A stretch of DNA of 64,000 nt from assembly GCA_034435055.1 (NCBI GenBank), contig DAOTXS010000048.1:1-64000 (forward strand), written 5' to 3'. The position numbers and the translations under genes were made by a program. A model generated the notes under the pieces. The model was not told the origin of the DNA, made no database searches, and worked only from the letters and a program-made list of their open reading frames with translations. Positions 45,215-53,786 of the stretch are shown piece by piece. The DNA comes from DAOTXS01 sp034435055. Its GTDB lineage: Bacteria; Chloroflexota; Anaerolineae; UBA4142. The first letter of the stretch is position 1. The number at the start of each line of letters is the position of its first letter.

Positions 45215-46207
45215 TTACCAATAATGTTGTTTATTCGCTCGATAAAACTCCAGCGTCCGCTTTAAACCATCGCGCAAGTTCACGCGCGGTTGCCAACCCA
45301 GTTTACCGCGAATCTTGCGATAGTCGGCGTAATAATCGCCAATATCGATGGGCTTACGGTCGGGGGGAAACGGAATGATTTTGAAACTGCCGCCGCCGTT
45401 CGCATCGACGCAAAGCGCGGCGAGGTCGCGCAAGTTGATTGTCTCGTCGGAACCCAGATTGAAAATTTGTCCATTTGCATCGTCGGTCGTCGCGGCAAGT
45501 AGAATCGCATCGACCACATCATCGACGTAATTAAAGTCGCGGATTTGCAAACCATCGCCCCAGATTTCAATCGGTTCGCCATCGATCAATTTTTTGACCC
45601 AGATGCCAAGAAACGTTTGACGTGCGTCTTTCACGCGCATCCCAGGACCATACGTGTTTGTCAGGCGCAACGACACAGCGCGAATGTTGTACACGTTGTT
45701 GTAAAGAATGTGATACCACTCGCCCGCCATTTTGTTGATGCCATTCACGTCGGTTGGATGCAGGATGTGTTTTTCATCGACCGGGAGATAATCCGGCTTG
45801 CCGTAGATTTGGCGCGTGCTGGCGTAAACGATTTTCACGCGCGGGTTTTGTTTGCGGCACGCCTCCAGAATCGAAAGTTGCGCGCGGCAATTGATTTCCA
45901 AATCGGTGTACGGGTCGCGCATTGAATCGAGGTGCGACGTTTGCCCGGCAAGATTGAACAGGTAATCGCGTCCTTGCACAAGATAGTCCATCGAATACTC
46001 GTCGCGCACGTCGGCGATGTTGACGCGCACTTGATCCTCGATGCCGGCGATGTTAAAATAGTTGCCGCCGTACTCCGGGATAAGCGAGTCCACGAGCGTG
46101 ACGCGCGCGCCCAACGCGACGAGCCGCCGCGCGAGATTGGAGCCGATAAAGCCGAGTCCGCCGGTGATGAGGCAGTCGGCGTTAGTCAGGTTGATTGAGT
46201 TGTTCAT
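45215..46207 (-). CDS. NAD-dependent sugar epimerase/dehydratase (extended SDR)
   Basis: 330 residues. Rossmann motif GGLGFIGSNLARRL (residues 16-29) and sugar-nucleotide-binding phrases NTYGPGMRV and IRDFNYVDDVVDA are present. The catalytic YxxxK of extended SDRs should fall near residue 155, but the sequence there is DVNGINKMAGEW, with Asn in place of Tyr ahead of the Lys. I recall this NGINK phrase in related epimerases, so it may be a subfamily trait. Its start overlaps the tsaD end by 26 bp. Confidence 0.86.
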   Translation of the reverse strand: MNNSINLTNADCLITGGLGFIGSNLARRLVALGARVTLVDSLIPEYGGNYFNIAGIEDQVRVNIADVRDEYSMDYLVQGRDYLFNLAGQTSHLDSMRDPYTDLEINCRAQLSILEACRKQNPRVKIVYASTRQIYGKPDYLPVDEKHILHPTDVNGINKMAGEWYHILYNNVYNIRAVSLRLTNTYGPGMRVKDARQTFLGIWVKKLIDGEPIEIWGDGLQIRDFNYVDDVVDAILLAATTDDANGQIFNLGSDETINLRDLAALCVDANGGGSFKIIPFPPDRKPIDIGDYYADYRKIRGKLGWQPRVNLRDGLKRTLEFYRANKQHYW

Positions 46208-47213
46208 GGTGAGACAGTTTCAAACTCGGAATCACGTCCAACGCCCAGTCGCTCGTTTCGCCGCGTTCGTAATGCCGCCACGCCGCCGCCGCGATCATCG
46301 CGCCATTGTCCATACACAACTTGATCGGCGGAATGACGACCGGAATTTCCGCGCGCTCGATCATCGTTTGGCGCAACACCGCATTCGCGGAGACGCCGCC
46401 GGCAAGCACAATGTGCTTTGCGCCAAACTCGTCCGCGGCGCGCACCGTTTTATCCACCAGCACGTCCGCAATCGCGGCTTGAAAACTCGCGGCGATGTCG
46501 GCGACCGGCAACGGCTTGCCGTCAAAACTCTGAACGAGATGCAGAACCGCCGTCTTGAGTCCGCTGAACGAAAAATCGTACGTGCCGCGCAACCACGCGC
46601 GCGGCAATTTGAACGCCTCGCGATTGCCGGACTCGGCGGCTTGTTGAATCGCCGGACCGCCGGGATAACTCAAGCCCAGCAAGCGCGCCACTTTGTCGAA
46701 TGCTTCGCCCGCCGCATCGTCGAGTGTGCGACCGAGCCGTTGATAATCGCCGTGACCGCGCATCAACACAAGTTCCGAATGTCCGCCGGAAACAAGCAAC
46801 GCGACGAGCGGAAATGGATCGTCCGATAATTTGTCGCGCGTGTCCGCGAGCCAGCACGAATAAATGTGTCCTTCCAAATGATTGACGCCGACGAGCGGCA
46901 AATCGTTCGCAAACGCGATGGCTTTAGCCGCGTTCACGCCGACCAACAGCGAGCCGGCAAGTCCGGGTCCGTGCGTCACGGCAATGGCCGATAAATCCTT
47001 AAATGTAACGCCGGCATTTTTCATCGCCGCGTCGATCACCGGCACGATTTTCAACACGTGCTCGCGCGACGCGATTTCCGGAAAGACGCCGCCGTACTGC
47101 GCGTGCATTGCCACTTGAGACGCGACGACGTTGGATAAAATCGTGCCGCCGTTTTCGACGACAGCGGCGGCGGTTTCATCGCACGAGGTTTCGATTCCTA
47201 AAATGGATGGCAT
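46182..47213 (-). CDS. tsaD: tRNA N6-adenosine threonylcarbamoyltransferase
   Basis: Final step of t6A37 formation in ANN-decoding tRNAs. It acts with TsaB/TsaE, which are not here. 343 residues. ILGIETSCDETAAAVV starts the ASKHA fold, NHLEGHIYS carries the metal-binding His pair, VSGGHSEL follows near residue 130, and a second metal Asp lies in MDNGAMIAAA. I chose the ATG at 47213 (MPSILGIET); an in-frame ATG at 47234 would lie within an inverted repeat and adds seven unusual residues. Neither start has a clear ribosome site. Confidence 0.95.
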   Translation of the reverse strand: MPSILGIETSCDETAAAVVENGGTILSNVVASQVAMHAQYGGVFPEIASREHVLKIVPVIDAAMKNAGVTFKDLSAIAVTHGPGLAGSLLVGVNAAKAIAFANDLPLVGVNHLEGHIYSCWLADTRDKLSDDPFPLVALLVSGGHSELVLMRGHGDYQRLGRTLDDAAGEAFDKVARLLGLSYPGGPAIQQAAESGNREAFKLPRAWLRGTYDFSFSGLKTAVLHLVQSFDGKPLPVADIAASFQAAIADVLVDKTVRAADEFGAKHIVLAGGVSANAVLRQTMIERAEIPVVIPPIKLCMDNGAMIAAAAWRHYERGETSDWALDVIPSLKLSHHEQLNQPD

Positions 47214-47227
47214 ATTTTTATTCGCTG

Positions 47228-47318
47228 ATGTCATGCTGAGCGTAGCGAAGCATCCAGCTCAGAACTTTTGAAAAGCAACTTGCTAGATTCTTCGCCGCTT
47301 CGCGGCTCAGAATGACAT
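47228..47318. repeat. ATGTCATGCTGAGC inverted-repeat element
   Basis: Arms ATGTCATGCTGAGC (47228-47241) and GCTCAGAATGACAT (47305-47318), one mismatch. MITE-like. It lies immediately upstream of tsaD and touches its alternative start. Confidence 0.78.
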
Positions 47319-47324
47319 AGAGTT

Positions 47325-49658
47325 TTACTGCACCGCCGGAATTTTGGCAAGATACACCTTATTCTCGTTCACAAAAAAGAATCGTTCGCCGTCGGCGGCG
47401 AGTGCCTTGAGCGATTTGAAAATCTCCGGCGTGAACGCGCTCGCTTTGAATTGCCGCACAAATTGCGCGTTCGCGCGATTCATTTGCACGATGCGTTGAT
47501 TCCCAGCATCGGCGATGTAAAACGGGGCGAGTCCTTCCGGCGCAAACGCGGCGACTGCTTTGGTCATCGGAATTTCCAGATCGCGCACCGTTACTTCATT
47601 GCATCGCGCGGTCGAACATTGCCAGACTGCGCCGTTGCTTTTCAATAACCAAACGTCGCGATCAATCGTGATGTCGACGACGCCGGTCATATTCGGATTT
47701 GCGCCGGGATTAAAGAACGTCGTCGCCGCCGACCACAAACCGTCCGGGTTCGGCGAATATTTCAAAATCTGATTGTTCGGCGCATCGACCAAATACACGT
47801 TGCCGCCGTAACTAGCGATCAGATTCACGCGCGCCCACGCTTGACTATCGACTGCTGCGCGCGCGCTCCACGTTGCGCGATCCAATTCGTACTGCAAAAA
47901 ATTTCCGTTGCGGTCGAGCGCGACCAACCGCCGCGAATCGACCATCGCAATATCGATGAATTGACCGACGGCGCGTTCGTTCACGCGGTCGCCGGTTTTC
48001 AAGATGACGCCGGCATCCGAGTTTTGCGCCGGCGTCGCGCCGGCATCGGTCGCTTGATAACGATAGATTTTGCCGGCGGTGCGATCCAGAATAAACACGC
48101 TGGGATAATTAGCGGCGATGCGCGCAGACACCGCCGGCGTATCGACGAGCGTGTGGAATGCCGTCGCGTTGACGATGGCGATGCCGCTCAATTTATCGAT
48201 CAAATCTTTCGCGCCGTAATATGTTTTGCTGACGCGCGAATCGGATGGACTTTTTTGCCGCGCCTGCGATGCGAGATCGAATGCTTGTTGCGCCGCCACG
48301 CGCGAACCAACCTTGTCGGTTGGAAATAATTGTTCCGCGCGTTCGAGCGCTTTGGTTGCGTCGCCGGTCAAACGTTCCACTTCGATGGCGGTCAGACGTT
48401 GTTGTTCCGCGCGATACCACAAACCCGCGCCGGTGCCGATGCCGATCAGCAGCAACGGAAAAACCAGCGCGGCGAGTTGCCACGCGGTTTGCGTGCGCGG
48501 CGCAGCCGATTTTTCACTCCCCCGTTTTTCTTCGGGATCGCCCGGCACAACCAAACGAAGCATCGTCACGATCAAGCCGGCAACACCACGCGCGATTCCG
48601 CTAATCGCGCGGTCGATCACCGCACCGACGTTTGCAGAATTGATGCGTCCAAAAATCCCGGCAAGTCCGCCGACGAAACCGGAACTAATTTTCAGCATCG
48701 TCGCGCGAATTTTTGCATTACGTTCGCGCGCTTTTTCCGCGCGTTCGCGTTGCCGCAGTACTTCTTCTTCTGTCGGTTGCGCCGCCGGCAATTTTTCTTG
48801 GTGTGCCTCTTCGTCGAAAGGCGGCGCGGGTTCTTCTTCCGCAAATATCGGTGGCGCAAGAACTGGCGGCGGCAAGGGTTCTTCGTCCGGTAACGGTGTA
48901 AAAATCGGTCGCTCGAAAGTGGTCGGCGCGGGCGCATCGCCGACGGCGCGCAAAACGATCACCGATAAATCTGCCGCGCTTGCCAATTCGTCGAGCGCGG
49001 TGATGATTTCATCTGGATGCCGGTTTGCCAGCGTGTCGATTAATTCTTCGTGCGACAATAAATGCGCGAGCGTACGCGTCGCGAGTACGACAATATCGGC
49101 GGGTTGCAACGTTGCGTGGAATAGATCGGGGGTGTAGTTGCGCCGCATCCCCAACGGAACTGCGCCGGGCGTGGTGAATTCATCTTCGTACAGGACGCGG
49201 TCTTCGGCGATGAACCAAGGCGAGGTCATTGGAAAGCGTTGCAATTGCCGGTCGCGGACGACGCAAACCAACCCGGGACCGGCTTGCGCGATGAATAATT
49301 CATCGTCGCGCCAAACGACGGCGGTCAGCCCGGCGATGCGCCGCGCCTCCGGCGGCAACGTCGCGTTGAGCTCGAACACATAATCGTTGACGTTGCGAAC
49401 GGCTTGCGTGAGCGCGAGCGAAACACTGCGCGTTCCGCGACTGGAAACGTACTCGCGCCGCATCGTCTCGATCATTTCGCGCGCAATCTCATCGCGTCCT
49501 TCCGCATCGCCCCACACATCGGCGACGAGATAGAGATTGCCGCGGACGACGCTTTCGCCAAAGAGCGCGCCTTGACCAAAGCAAGCCAGATTGTCCGGCG
49601 ATTCTTGCCACACGCCGTCCACGATGCACAATTGCGCGGAGACAACGTCTAATTTCAC
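47325..49658 (-). CDS. Degenerate PP2C-like domain fused to membrane helix and beta-propeller
   Basis: 777 residues. N-terminal PP2C-like fold (1-240): LVADVWGDAEG echoes VADGMGG and the strand order fits, but the GTT and GDSR metal motifs are not present, so it is probably inactive as a phosphatase. An acidic Pro-rich linker and a charged helix (250-320) follow. One membrane helix lies at about 393-416. The C-terminal 360 residues are beta-rich with NHL/propeller-like repeats (DAPNNQILKY, DAGNQRIVQMNRANAQ), presumably extracytoplasmic. The arrangement suggests transmembrane signalling linked to Ser/Thr kinase pathways (inference). The GTG start lies 7 nt after a -10 box: leaderless. Confidence 0.75.
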   Translation of the reverse strand: MKLDVVSAQLCIVDGVWQESPDNLACFGQGALFGESVVRGNLYLVADVWGDAEGRDEIAREMIETMRREYVSSRGTRSVSLALTQAVRNVNDYVFELNATLPPEARRIAGLTAVVWRDDELFIAQAGPGLVCVVRDRQLQRFPMTSPWFIAEDRVLYEDEFTTPGAVPLGMRRNYTPDLFHATLQPADIVVLATRTLAHLLSHEELIDTLANRHPDEIITALDELASAADLSVIVLRAVGDAPAPTTFERPIFTPLPDEEPLPPPVLAPPIFAEEEPAPPFDEEAHQEKLPAAQPTEEEVLRQRERAEKARERNAKIRATMLKISSGFVGGLAGIFGRINSANVGAVIDRAISGIARGVAGLIVTMLRLVVPGDPEEKRGSEKSAAPRTQTAWQLAALVFPLLLIGIGTGAGLWYRAEQQRLTAIEVERLTGDATKALERAEQLFPTDKVGSRVAAQQAFDLASQARQKSPSDSRVSKTYYGAKDLIDKLSGIAIVNATAFHTLVDTPAVSARIAANYPSVFILDRTAGKIYRYQATDAGATPAQNSDAGVILKTGDRVNERAVGQFIDIAMVDSRRLVALDRNGNFLQYELDRATWSARAAVDSQAWARVNLIASYGGNVYLVDAPNNQILKYSPNPDGLWSAATTFFNPGANPNMTGVVDITIDRDVWLLKSNGAVWQCSTARCNEVTVRDLEIPMTKAVAAFAPEGLAPFYIADAGNQRIVQMNRANAQFVRQFKASAFTPEIFKSLKALAADGERFFFVNENKVYLAKIPAVQ

Positions 49659-49665
49659 GCCGCTG

Positions 49666-49693
49666 ATTATACACCGTGCGGCGCGGTTTGCAA
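49666..49693 (-). promoter_or_regulatory. Leaderless promoter of the PP2C-like gene
   Basis: Minus strand TTGCAA (49688-49693), 16-bp spacer, TATAAT (49666-49671), 7 nt to the GTG start. Confidence 0.75.
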
Positions 49694-49721
49694 ATTGCTC
49701 CGCGCGAGATTAAAAGTGCCT

Positions 49722-49750
49722 TTGACCCTCGGCGCGCCGCGTGTTATAAT
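49722..49750 (+). promoter_or_regulatory. Promoter of the 438-residue orphan gene
   Basis: TTGACC (49722-49727), 17-bp GC-rich spacer, TATAAT (49745-49750). A GAGGTG site precedes the ATG at 49779. Confidence 0.85.
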
Positions 49751-49778
49751 CGCGTTCACCAAATCCGTGAGGTGAACA

Positions 49779-51095
49779 ATGAGCAGTCAAACTCCTTCCG
49801 CCGAACTCGCGCGCATCATCGATTCCGCGAAACGGCTCGGTATCGAAATGGACGAAGCGGATGCACTGCAATGGCTGACCGCGATGGCAGCATCGAGCGG
49901 CGGTGATGTCGTCGTCGATACGCGCACCGGCGTCTTTGGACACAAAGTGACGATGCTCGATTTCAGCGACGCGCAACTTGCGTACTATCGCGAGATTGGG
50001 CGGCTGGTCGAGTTTCACGATATTCCCGGCGTCGTCGAAACCGCGCTCGCGCTTTCCGGCTCCGCCGCGCAATCGAAAATCCAAACCTATCCCGGCGATT
50101 GCGATTACTTTGAACGCGTCAACATCATCGCCCCAACACGCGAGCAAGCGTGCGCAACGCTCGCGAAAATTATGCGCGAGAAAGCGTTGAGCAAATTGAA
50201 AGGCGCGACGTATCAACTCATCGAAGTGAAATTTGGTTCATATCCGCACGACATTGTCAAAGGCAATGAACGATATAAAGCCGGCTCGCCGATTGCGTGG
50301 AACGCGGCAGAAATTCAAGCGGGTCAAATCGATGGCTTTACGCCGGATGGCAAACCAACGACTATTCGCTGGGACGCTGTTGCGGCGAACCCGGGTTGGT
50401 GCAAACTCGATTGGGTGATTGCCGACCCCGTGCGCGGACAATTAGCAAACGCCAGCAATATGCTCGACGTAACGTGGCAAGCGCCGGACGGCACCATCAC
50501 GCCACTCGACGGTTACCTCGATCCGTACTTTCAAGAAGTGTATCTTGAAGCTACCTCCGTACCGATTTTTTCCAAATTGGCAAAGCATGTTTCCGCAGAC
50601 GCGCTCGATGATTACGTGGGGCAACTCCAAAAAGAAATCAAGAAATACTTGAAGAAAGATAATTTGAATTATGGCAAAGTCGCCAAGCGGATGTACAACA
50701 TTTTCCGCTTGACCGGGCGTTATCAAGAAGCCGCATTCGTACGTGAATTGTTCGACGAGCCGGCAACGGTGCTGTACCAAGTGTGGTCGCTGATCCGCAC
50801 CATCGATGATTGCCGCGAACCCGGCTCCAGCATCCCGCTCGAAAATGTTCTCGCGCAAGCGGATCAATTGATCGTGCACGTCGTCGATGCGCTGGAAGGC
50901 GACCGCGAAGCGGAAATCGTCAAGCGCTTGTTGCGTTTGCGCGAACAACTCGCGCATCACGAAATCGGCAAGGAATTAGACGGGCAAGCGGAAGCCGCGC
51001 GCGCCGAAGTCATCAACATCGTCAATAATTTTTTCTACGACAAGTTGACCGCGCTGCCGACGATCAAAGAATACATGCAGGAAATTGGTGGATGA
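49779..51095 (+). CDS. Unassigned 438-residue protein with NTase-like motif
   Basis: I do not recognise the family. Soluble, with no signal peptide. Gly94-Ser95, 11 residues, then Asp107-Cys-Asp109 (SGSAAQSKIQTYPGDCDYF) fits the hG[GS]x(9-13)Dh[DE]h pattern of the nucleotidyltransferase fold, and Glu149 in QLIEVKFG could be the third carboxylate. Residues 255-430 are mostly helical and charged (KEIKKYLKKDN, RLLRLREQLAHHEIGKELDGQAEAARAE). It has a consensus promoter and a clear GAGGTG site, so it is surely expressed. It stands alone. A template-free nucleotidyl- or polynucleotide-transferase role is possible but unproven. Confidence 0.72.
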   Translation: MSSQTPSAELARIIDSAKRLGIEMDEADALQWLTAMAASSGGDVVVDTRTGVFGHKVTMLDFSDAQLAYYREIGRLVEFHDIPGVVETALALSGSAAQSKIQTYPGDCDYFERVNIIAPTREQACATLAKIMREKALSKLKGATYQLIEVKFGSYPHDIVKGNERYKAGSPIAWNAAEIQAGQIDGFTPDGKPTTIRWDAVAANPGWCKLDWVIADPVRGQLANASNMLDVTWQAPDGTITPLDGYLDPYFQEVYLEATSVPIFSKLAKHVSADALDDYVGQLQKEIKKYLKKDNLNYGKVAKRMYNIFRLTGRYQEAAFVRELFDEPATVLYQVWSLIRTIDDCREPGSSIPLENVLAQADQLIVHVVDALEGDREAEIVKRLLRLREQLAHHEIGKELDGQAEAARAEVINIVNNFFYDKLTALPTIKEYMQEIGG

Positions 51096-51109
51096 CAAGT
51101 CGCTATCAT

Positions 51110-51197
51110 TGTCATTGCGAGCCGCGAAGCGGCGAAGCAATCTCTCAACGTACTTTGAAAGATTGCTTCGTCGCAAACTGCGCTCCTCGCAATGACA
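51110..51197. repeat. TGTCATTGCGAG inverted-repeat element, copy 2
   Basis: Arms TGTCATTGCGAG (51110-51121) and CTCGCAATGACA (51186-51197) with inner GAAGCAATCT/AGATTGCTTC. Shares layout and most of its sequence with 11298-11381, about 40 kb away. Confidence 0.85.
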
Positions 51198-51230
51198 GTC
51201 GTTGCATAACCAAAAACAAGGAGCATTGAA

Positions 51231-52094
51231 TTGCAAATCGTCAGTGATCGTGGAATGGACTTGACGCCGGAACAAATGACCGGCTTGAACATTCATTTGG
51301 TCCCGCTCACTCTCACGCTCGACGGGAAATCGTACCGCAGTGGCATCGATATTCAGCCGGCAGAATTCTATCGTTTGCTCGCGGCGACTGAAAGTTTTCC
51401 AACGACCTCGCAACCATCGGCGGGGGAATTTGCGGAAGTGTACCGCCGGCTCGCGCAAACCGACCCGGAGATTTTATCGATTCATATTTCGTCCGGGTTG
51501 AGTGGCACGTTGAACTCGGCGCGCGCCGGCGCGGCGCTGGTGCCGGAAGCGCGCGTAACGTTCGTCGATACCAAAACTTTGTCCGGCGCACAGGGCTGGC
51601 AAGTGGAAGCGGCGGCGCGCGCGTTGAAAGCCGGCTGGGCAATCGAAAAAATTCTTGCGACGGTGGAACGGGTACGCGCGTTGACCGACACCGTTTACAC
51701 GCTCGGCGATCTCAAGTATTTGATTCACGGCGGACGCATCAGCCATCTCAAAGGATTGATGGCGTCGGTCTTGAATTTGAAACCGTTGATCGGCGTGGAA
51801 AAAGTCGAGGGCAAGTACGCGAGCATCGGTCAGGCGCGCACGTTGGAAAAAGCGATTCGCAAAATTCCGGAACACATCGCGACGCTTGTTCCACAAGGCA
51901 CGGCGTTGCGCGCGCAAGTGATGCACGCGTTCAACCCGGACGGCGCGGCAATCTTGCGCGAAAGTATGGATGCGTTGTTCAAATGCCAGTGGTTGCCAAT
52001 TGGACCGATTGCGCCGGTGTTGGGCGCGCACACCGGACCATCGCTCGTCGGTGTGGCGTACGCGCGTGCTGACGATTATCCGACACTGCCATAA
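51231..52094 (+). CDS. DegV-family fatty-acid-binding protein
   Basis: 287 residues of the DegV/FakB fold that binds one fatty acid; in FakAB systems it presents the acid for phosphorylation by FakA. Visible: IVSDRGMDL at the start, SQPSAGEFAEVYRRL near residue 60, HISSGLSGTLNSA near 85, and TLGDLKYLIHGGRIS near 160. The start is TTG with AAGGAG 7 nt upstream. No fakA-like gene lies in the window, so whether it works in phospholipid synthesis here is open. Confidence 0.9.
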   Translation: MQIVSDRGMDLTPEQMTGLNIHLVPLTLTLDGKSYRSGIDIQPAEFYRLLAATESFPTTSQPSAGEFAEVYRRLAQTDPEILSIHISSGLSGTLNSARAGAALVPEARVTFVDTKTLSGAQGWQVEAAARALKAGWAIEKILATVERVRALTDTVYTLGDLKYLIHGGRISHLKGLMASVLNLKPLIGVEKVEGKYASIGQARTLEKAIRKIPEHIATLVPQGTALRAQVMHAFNPDGAAILRESMDALFKCQWLPIGPIAPVLGAHTGPSLVGVAYARADDYPTLP

Positions 52095-52132
52095 AATTTT
52101 GGGGGCGATGCTCCGCGCGCCGCAAAATGTGC

Positions 52133-52138
52133 TATAAT
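52133..52138 (+). promoter_or_regulatory. -10 box upstream of the ferritin gene
   Basis: TGCTATAAT extended -10 with no clear -35, about 60 nt before the ATG at 52197, which has an AGGAGGA site. No Fur-like box was recognised. Confidence 0.55.
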
Positions 52139-52196
52139 CAAGTCGGCGGCAAGCGCCACTTGATTCAAACTATCTCACTACTCTCAGGAGGATCCT

Positions 52197-52691
52197 ATGG
52201 AAATTAGCAAAACAATGCAGGATGCGATTAACGAGCAGATCAAGAACGAACTCTACTCGGCGTATCTGTATCTTTCGATGTCGGCGTACTTTGAATCGCT
52301 CACGCTGCCCGGCTCAGCCAAGTGGATGCGCACGCAGTTCGCCGAAGAGCAAGAGCACGCGCTCAAAATGTTCGATTTTATCAACGACCGCGGCGGACGC
52401 GTGACACTCAAAGCGATCGATCAGCCGACATTCGAATGGAAGTCGCCACTCGCCGCGTGGGAAAATGTGTTGGAGCACGAACGCAAAGTAACAGCGTTGA
52501 TCAACAATCTGTACGCGCAAGCCGTCGCGGAAAAAGATTACGCCTCGCAAACGTTCCTGGCGTGGTTCGTTACAGAACAAGTCGAAGAAGAAAAGAATGC
52601 GACGTTAATGGTCGAACGTTTTAGACAAGCCGGCGAACATCCATCGACACTCCTTTTGCTCGATGGTCATTTTACCAAGCGCGACGAATAA
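52197..52691 (+). CDS. Ferritin (FtnA type)
   Basis: Iron-storage protein; 24 subunits form a shell that oxidises and stores Fe. 164 residues, four-helix bundle plus short E helix. Ferroxidase ligands are in place: Glu in NELYSAYLYLSMSAYFE, the EEQEHALKMF stretch (Glu, His) near residue 50, and Glu/Gln in FVTEQVEEEKN near 127. No haem-binding Met as in bacterioferritin is evident. Iron storage fits a genome segment with bd oxidase, an Fe-S regulator and an Fe-S carrier. Confidence 0.95.
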   Translation: MEISKTMQDAINEQIKNELYSAYLYLSMSAYFESLTLPGSAKWMRTQFAEEQEHALKMFDFINDRGGRVTLKAIDQPTFEWKSPLAAWENVLEHERKVTALINNLYAQAVAEKDYASQTFLAWFVTEQVEEEKNATLMVERFRQAGEHPSTLLLLDGHFTKRDE

Positions 52692-52705
52692 TCGACAGCA
52701 TGAAT

Positions 52706-52735
52706 CAAAGGGCGGGAGTTTTCCCGCTCTTTGTC
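52706..52735 (+). terminator. Ferritin terminator
   Basis: AAAGGGCGGGA-N3/4-TCCCGCTCTTT followed by GTCTTTTC. It abuts the ftsY promoter. Confidence 0.78.
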
Positions 52736-52758
52736 TTTTCAAGCGCATCGTGTATAAT
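52731..52758 (+). promoter_or_regulatory. Promoter of ftsY-prfB
   Basis: TTGTCT (52731-52736), 16-bp spacer, TATAAT (52753-52758). Confidence 0.75.
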
Positions 52759-52789
52759 GCACGGCGCGAATTTTAAATCGGAAAAAAGT

Positions 52790-53710
52790 ATGTTTGATTT
52801 TTTACGTCGTAAAGAACAAGTGAAATCGAGTTTGACCAAAACCCGCGCGTCGTTCTTGACACGCCTAACCGCGCTTGTCGTCAAAAATCAAATCGACGAG
52901 GAGTTTTGGGCTGGGTTGGAAGAAGCGTTGATTGGTGCGGATGTTGGCGTTGAAACGACGATGGAACTCGTGGACAAGTTGCGCGTGCGTGTGGAGAAGG
53001 AACATTTGCGCGACGCGGCGCGCGTGCGCGAAATGCTCAAAGAAGAATTGCTGACGATATTGCAAATCCCAAATCTCAAATTCCAAATTCCAAATTCAAA
53101 TCCCTGCGTGGTGCTTGTGGTGGGCGTCAACGGTTCTGGCAAGACGACGAGCATTGGAAAACTGACGAACTATTTGAAAGCGCAAAATCATAAAGTGATC
53201 CTTGCGGCGGCAGACACGTTTCGCGCGGCGGCAATCGACCAACTCAAGATTTGGGGACAGCGCGTCGGCGTCGATGTCGTCGCGCATCAACCCGGCGCGG
53301 ATCCCGGCGCGGTCGCGTTCGATGCGTGGCAAGCCGCGCACGCGCGCCACTCGGATTATCTCATCGTCGATACAGCGGGACGGTTGCAAACAAAATTCAA
53401 TTTGATGAAGGAATTGGAAAAGGTGGCGCGCGTTTTGCAAAAGAACGATCCGACCGCGCCGCACGAAACTTTGCTCGTGCTCGATGCGGTGACCGGGCAG
53501 AATGGTTTGCAACAAGCGCGCGAATTCAAAAAAGCCACACCGCTCACCGGCTTGATTCTGACCAAACTCGATGGCACGGCAAAAGGCGGCATCGTGTTTG
53601 CGATTGCCAAAGAATTGCAACTGCCGATCAAGTTCATTGGCACCGGCGAAGCGGTGGATGATTTCGCCGAGTTCGACGCGAAGGAATTTGTGGACGGAAT
53701 GTTTGAGTAA
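52790..53710 (+). CDS. ftsY: Signal recognition particle receptor FtsY
   Basis: GTPase that docks SRP-bound ribosomes at the membrane. 306 residues from the ATG at 52790. The acidic A domain is nearly absent, leaving N (about 1-90) and G domains: GVNGSGKTT (112-120), ADTFRAAA, DTAGR, TKLDGTAKGG. Residues about 92-105 (QIPNLKFQIPNSNP) sit just before the first GTPase strand. They are encoded by a repeat made of CAAATCCCAAATCTC-like units and are absent from the usual family pattern, so the gene carries an in-frame repeat insertion that must be tolerated. Confidence 0.95.
   Translation: MFDFLRRKEQVKSSLTKTRASFLTRLTALVVKNQIDEEFWAGLEEALIGADVGVETTMELVDKLRVRVEKEHLRDAARVREMLKEELLTILQIPNLKFQIPNSNPCVVLVVGVNGSGKTTSIGKLTNYLKAQNHKVILAAADTFRAAAIDQLKIWGQRVGVDVVAHQPGADPGAVAFDAWQAAHARHSDYLIVDTAGRLQTKFNLMKELEKVARVLQKNDPTAPHETLLVLDAVTGQNGLQQAREFKKATPLTGLILTKLDGTAKGGIVFAIAKELQLPIKFIGTGEAVDDFAEFDAKEFVDGMFE
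53062..53104. repeat. CAAATTCCAAAT-type repeat inside ftsY
   Basis: Four to five tandem degenerate units (CAAATCCC, AAATCTC, AAATTCC, AAATTC). They are translated in frame between the N and G domains. Confidence 0.8.
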
Positions 53711-53714
53711 ATCG

Positions 53715-53778
53715 ACGAAGGACGAATGATGGAAGACGAACGCTTTGCCTTCGTCCTTCGTCGTTAGTCTTTCGTCAG
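53715..53778. repeat. GACGAAGGACGA-type inverted repeat before prfB
   Basis: GACGAAGGACGAATGATGGAAGACG-like units and their complement. It ends just before the AGGAGA ribosome site of prfB. Confidence 0.75.
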
Positions 53779-53786
53779 GAGAATTT

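Noticed and set aside
41173..46207. A complete polysaccharide biosynthesis island
   Set aside because: Only four sugar-related genes are present, without polymerase, ligase or nucleotide-sugar synthesis set; best described as a small surface-sugar cluster.
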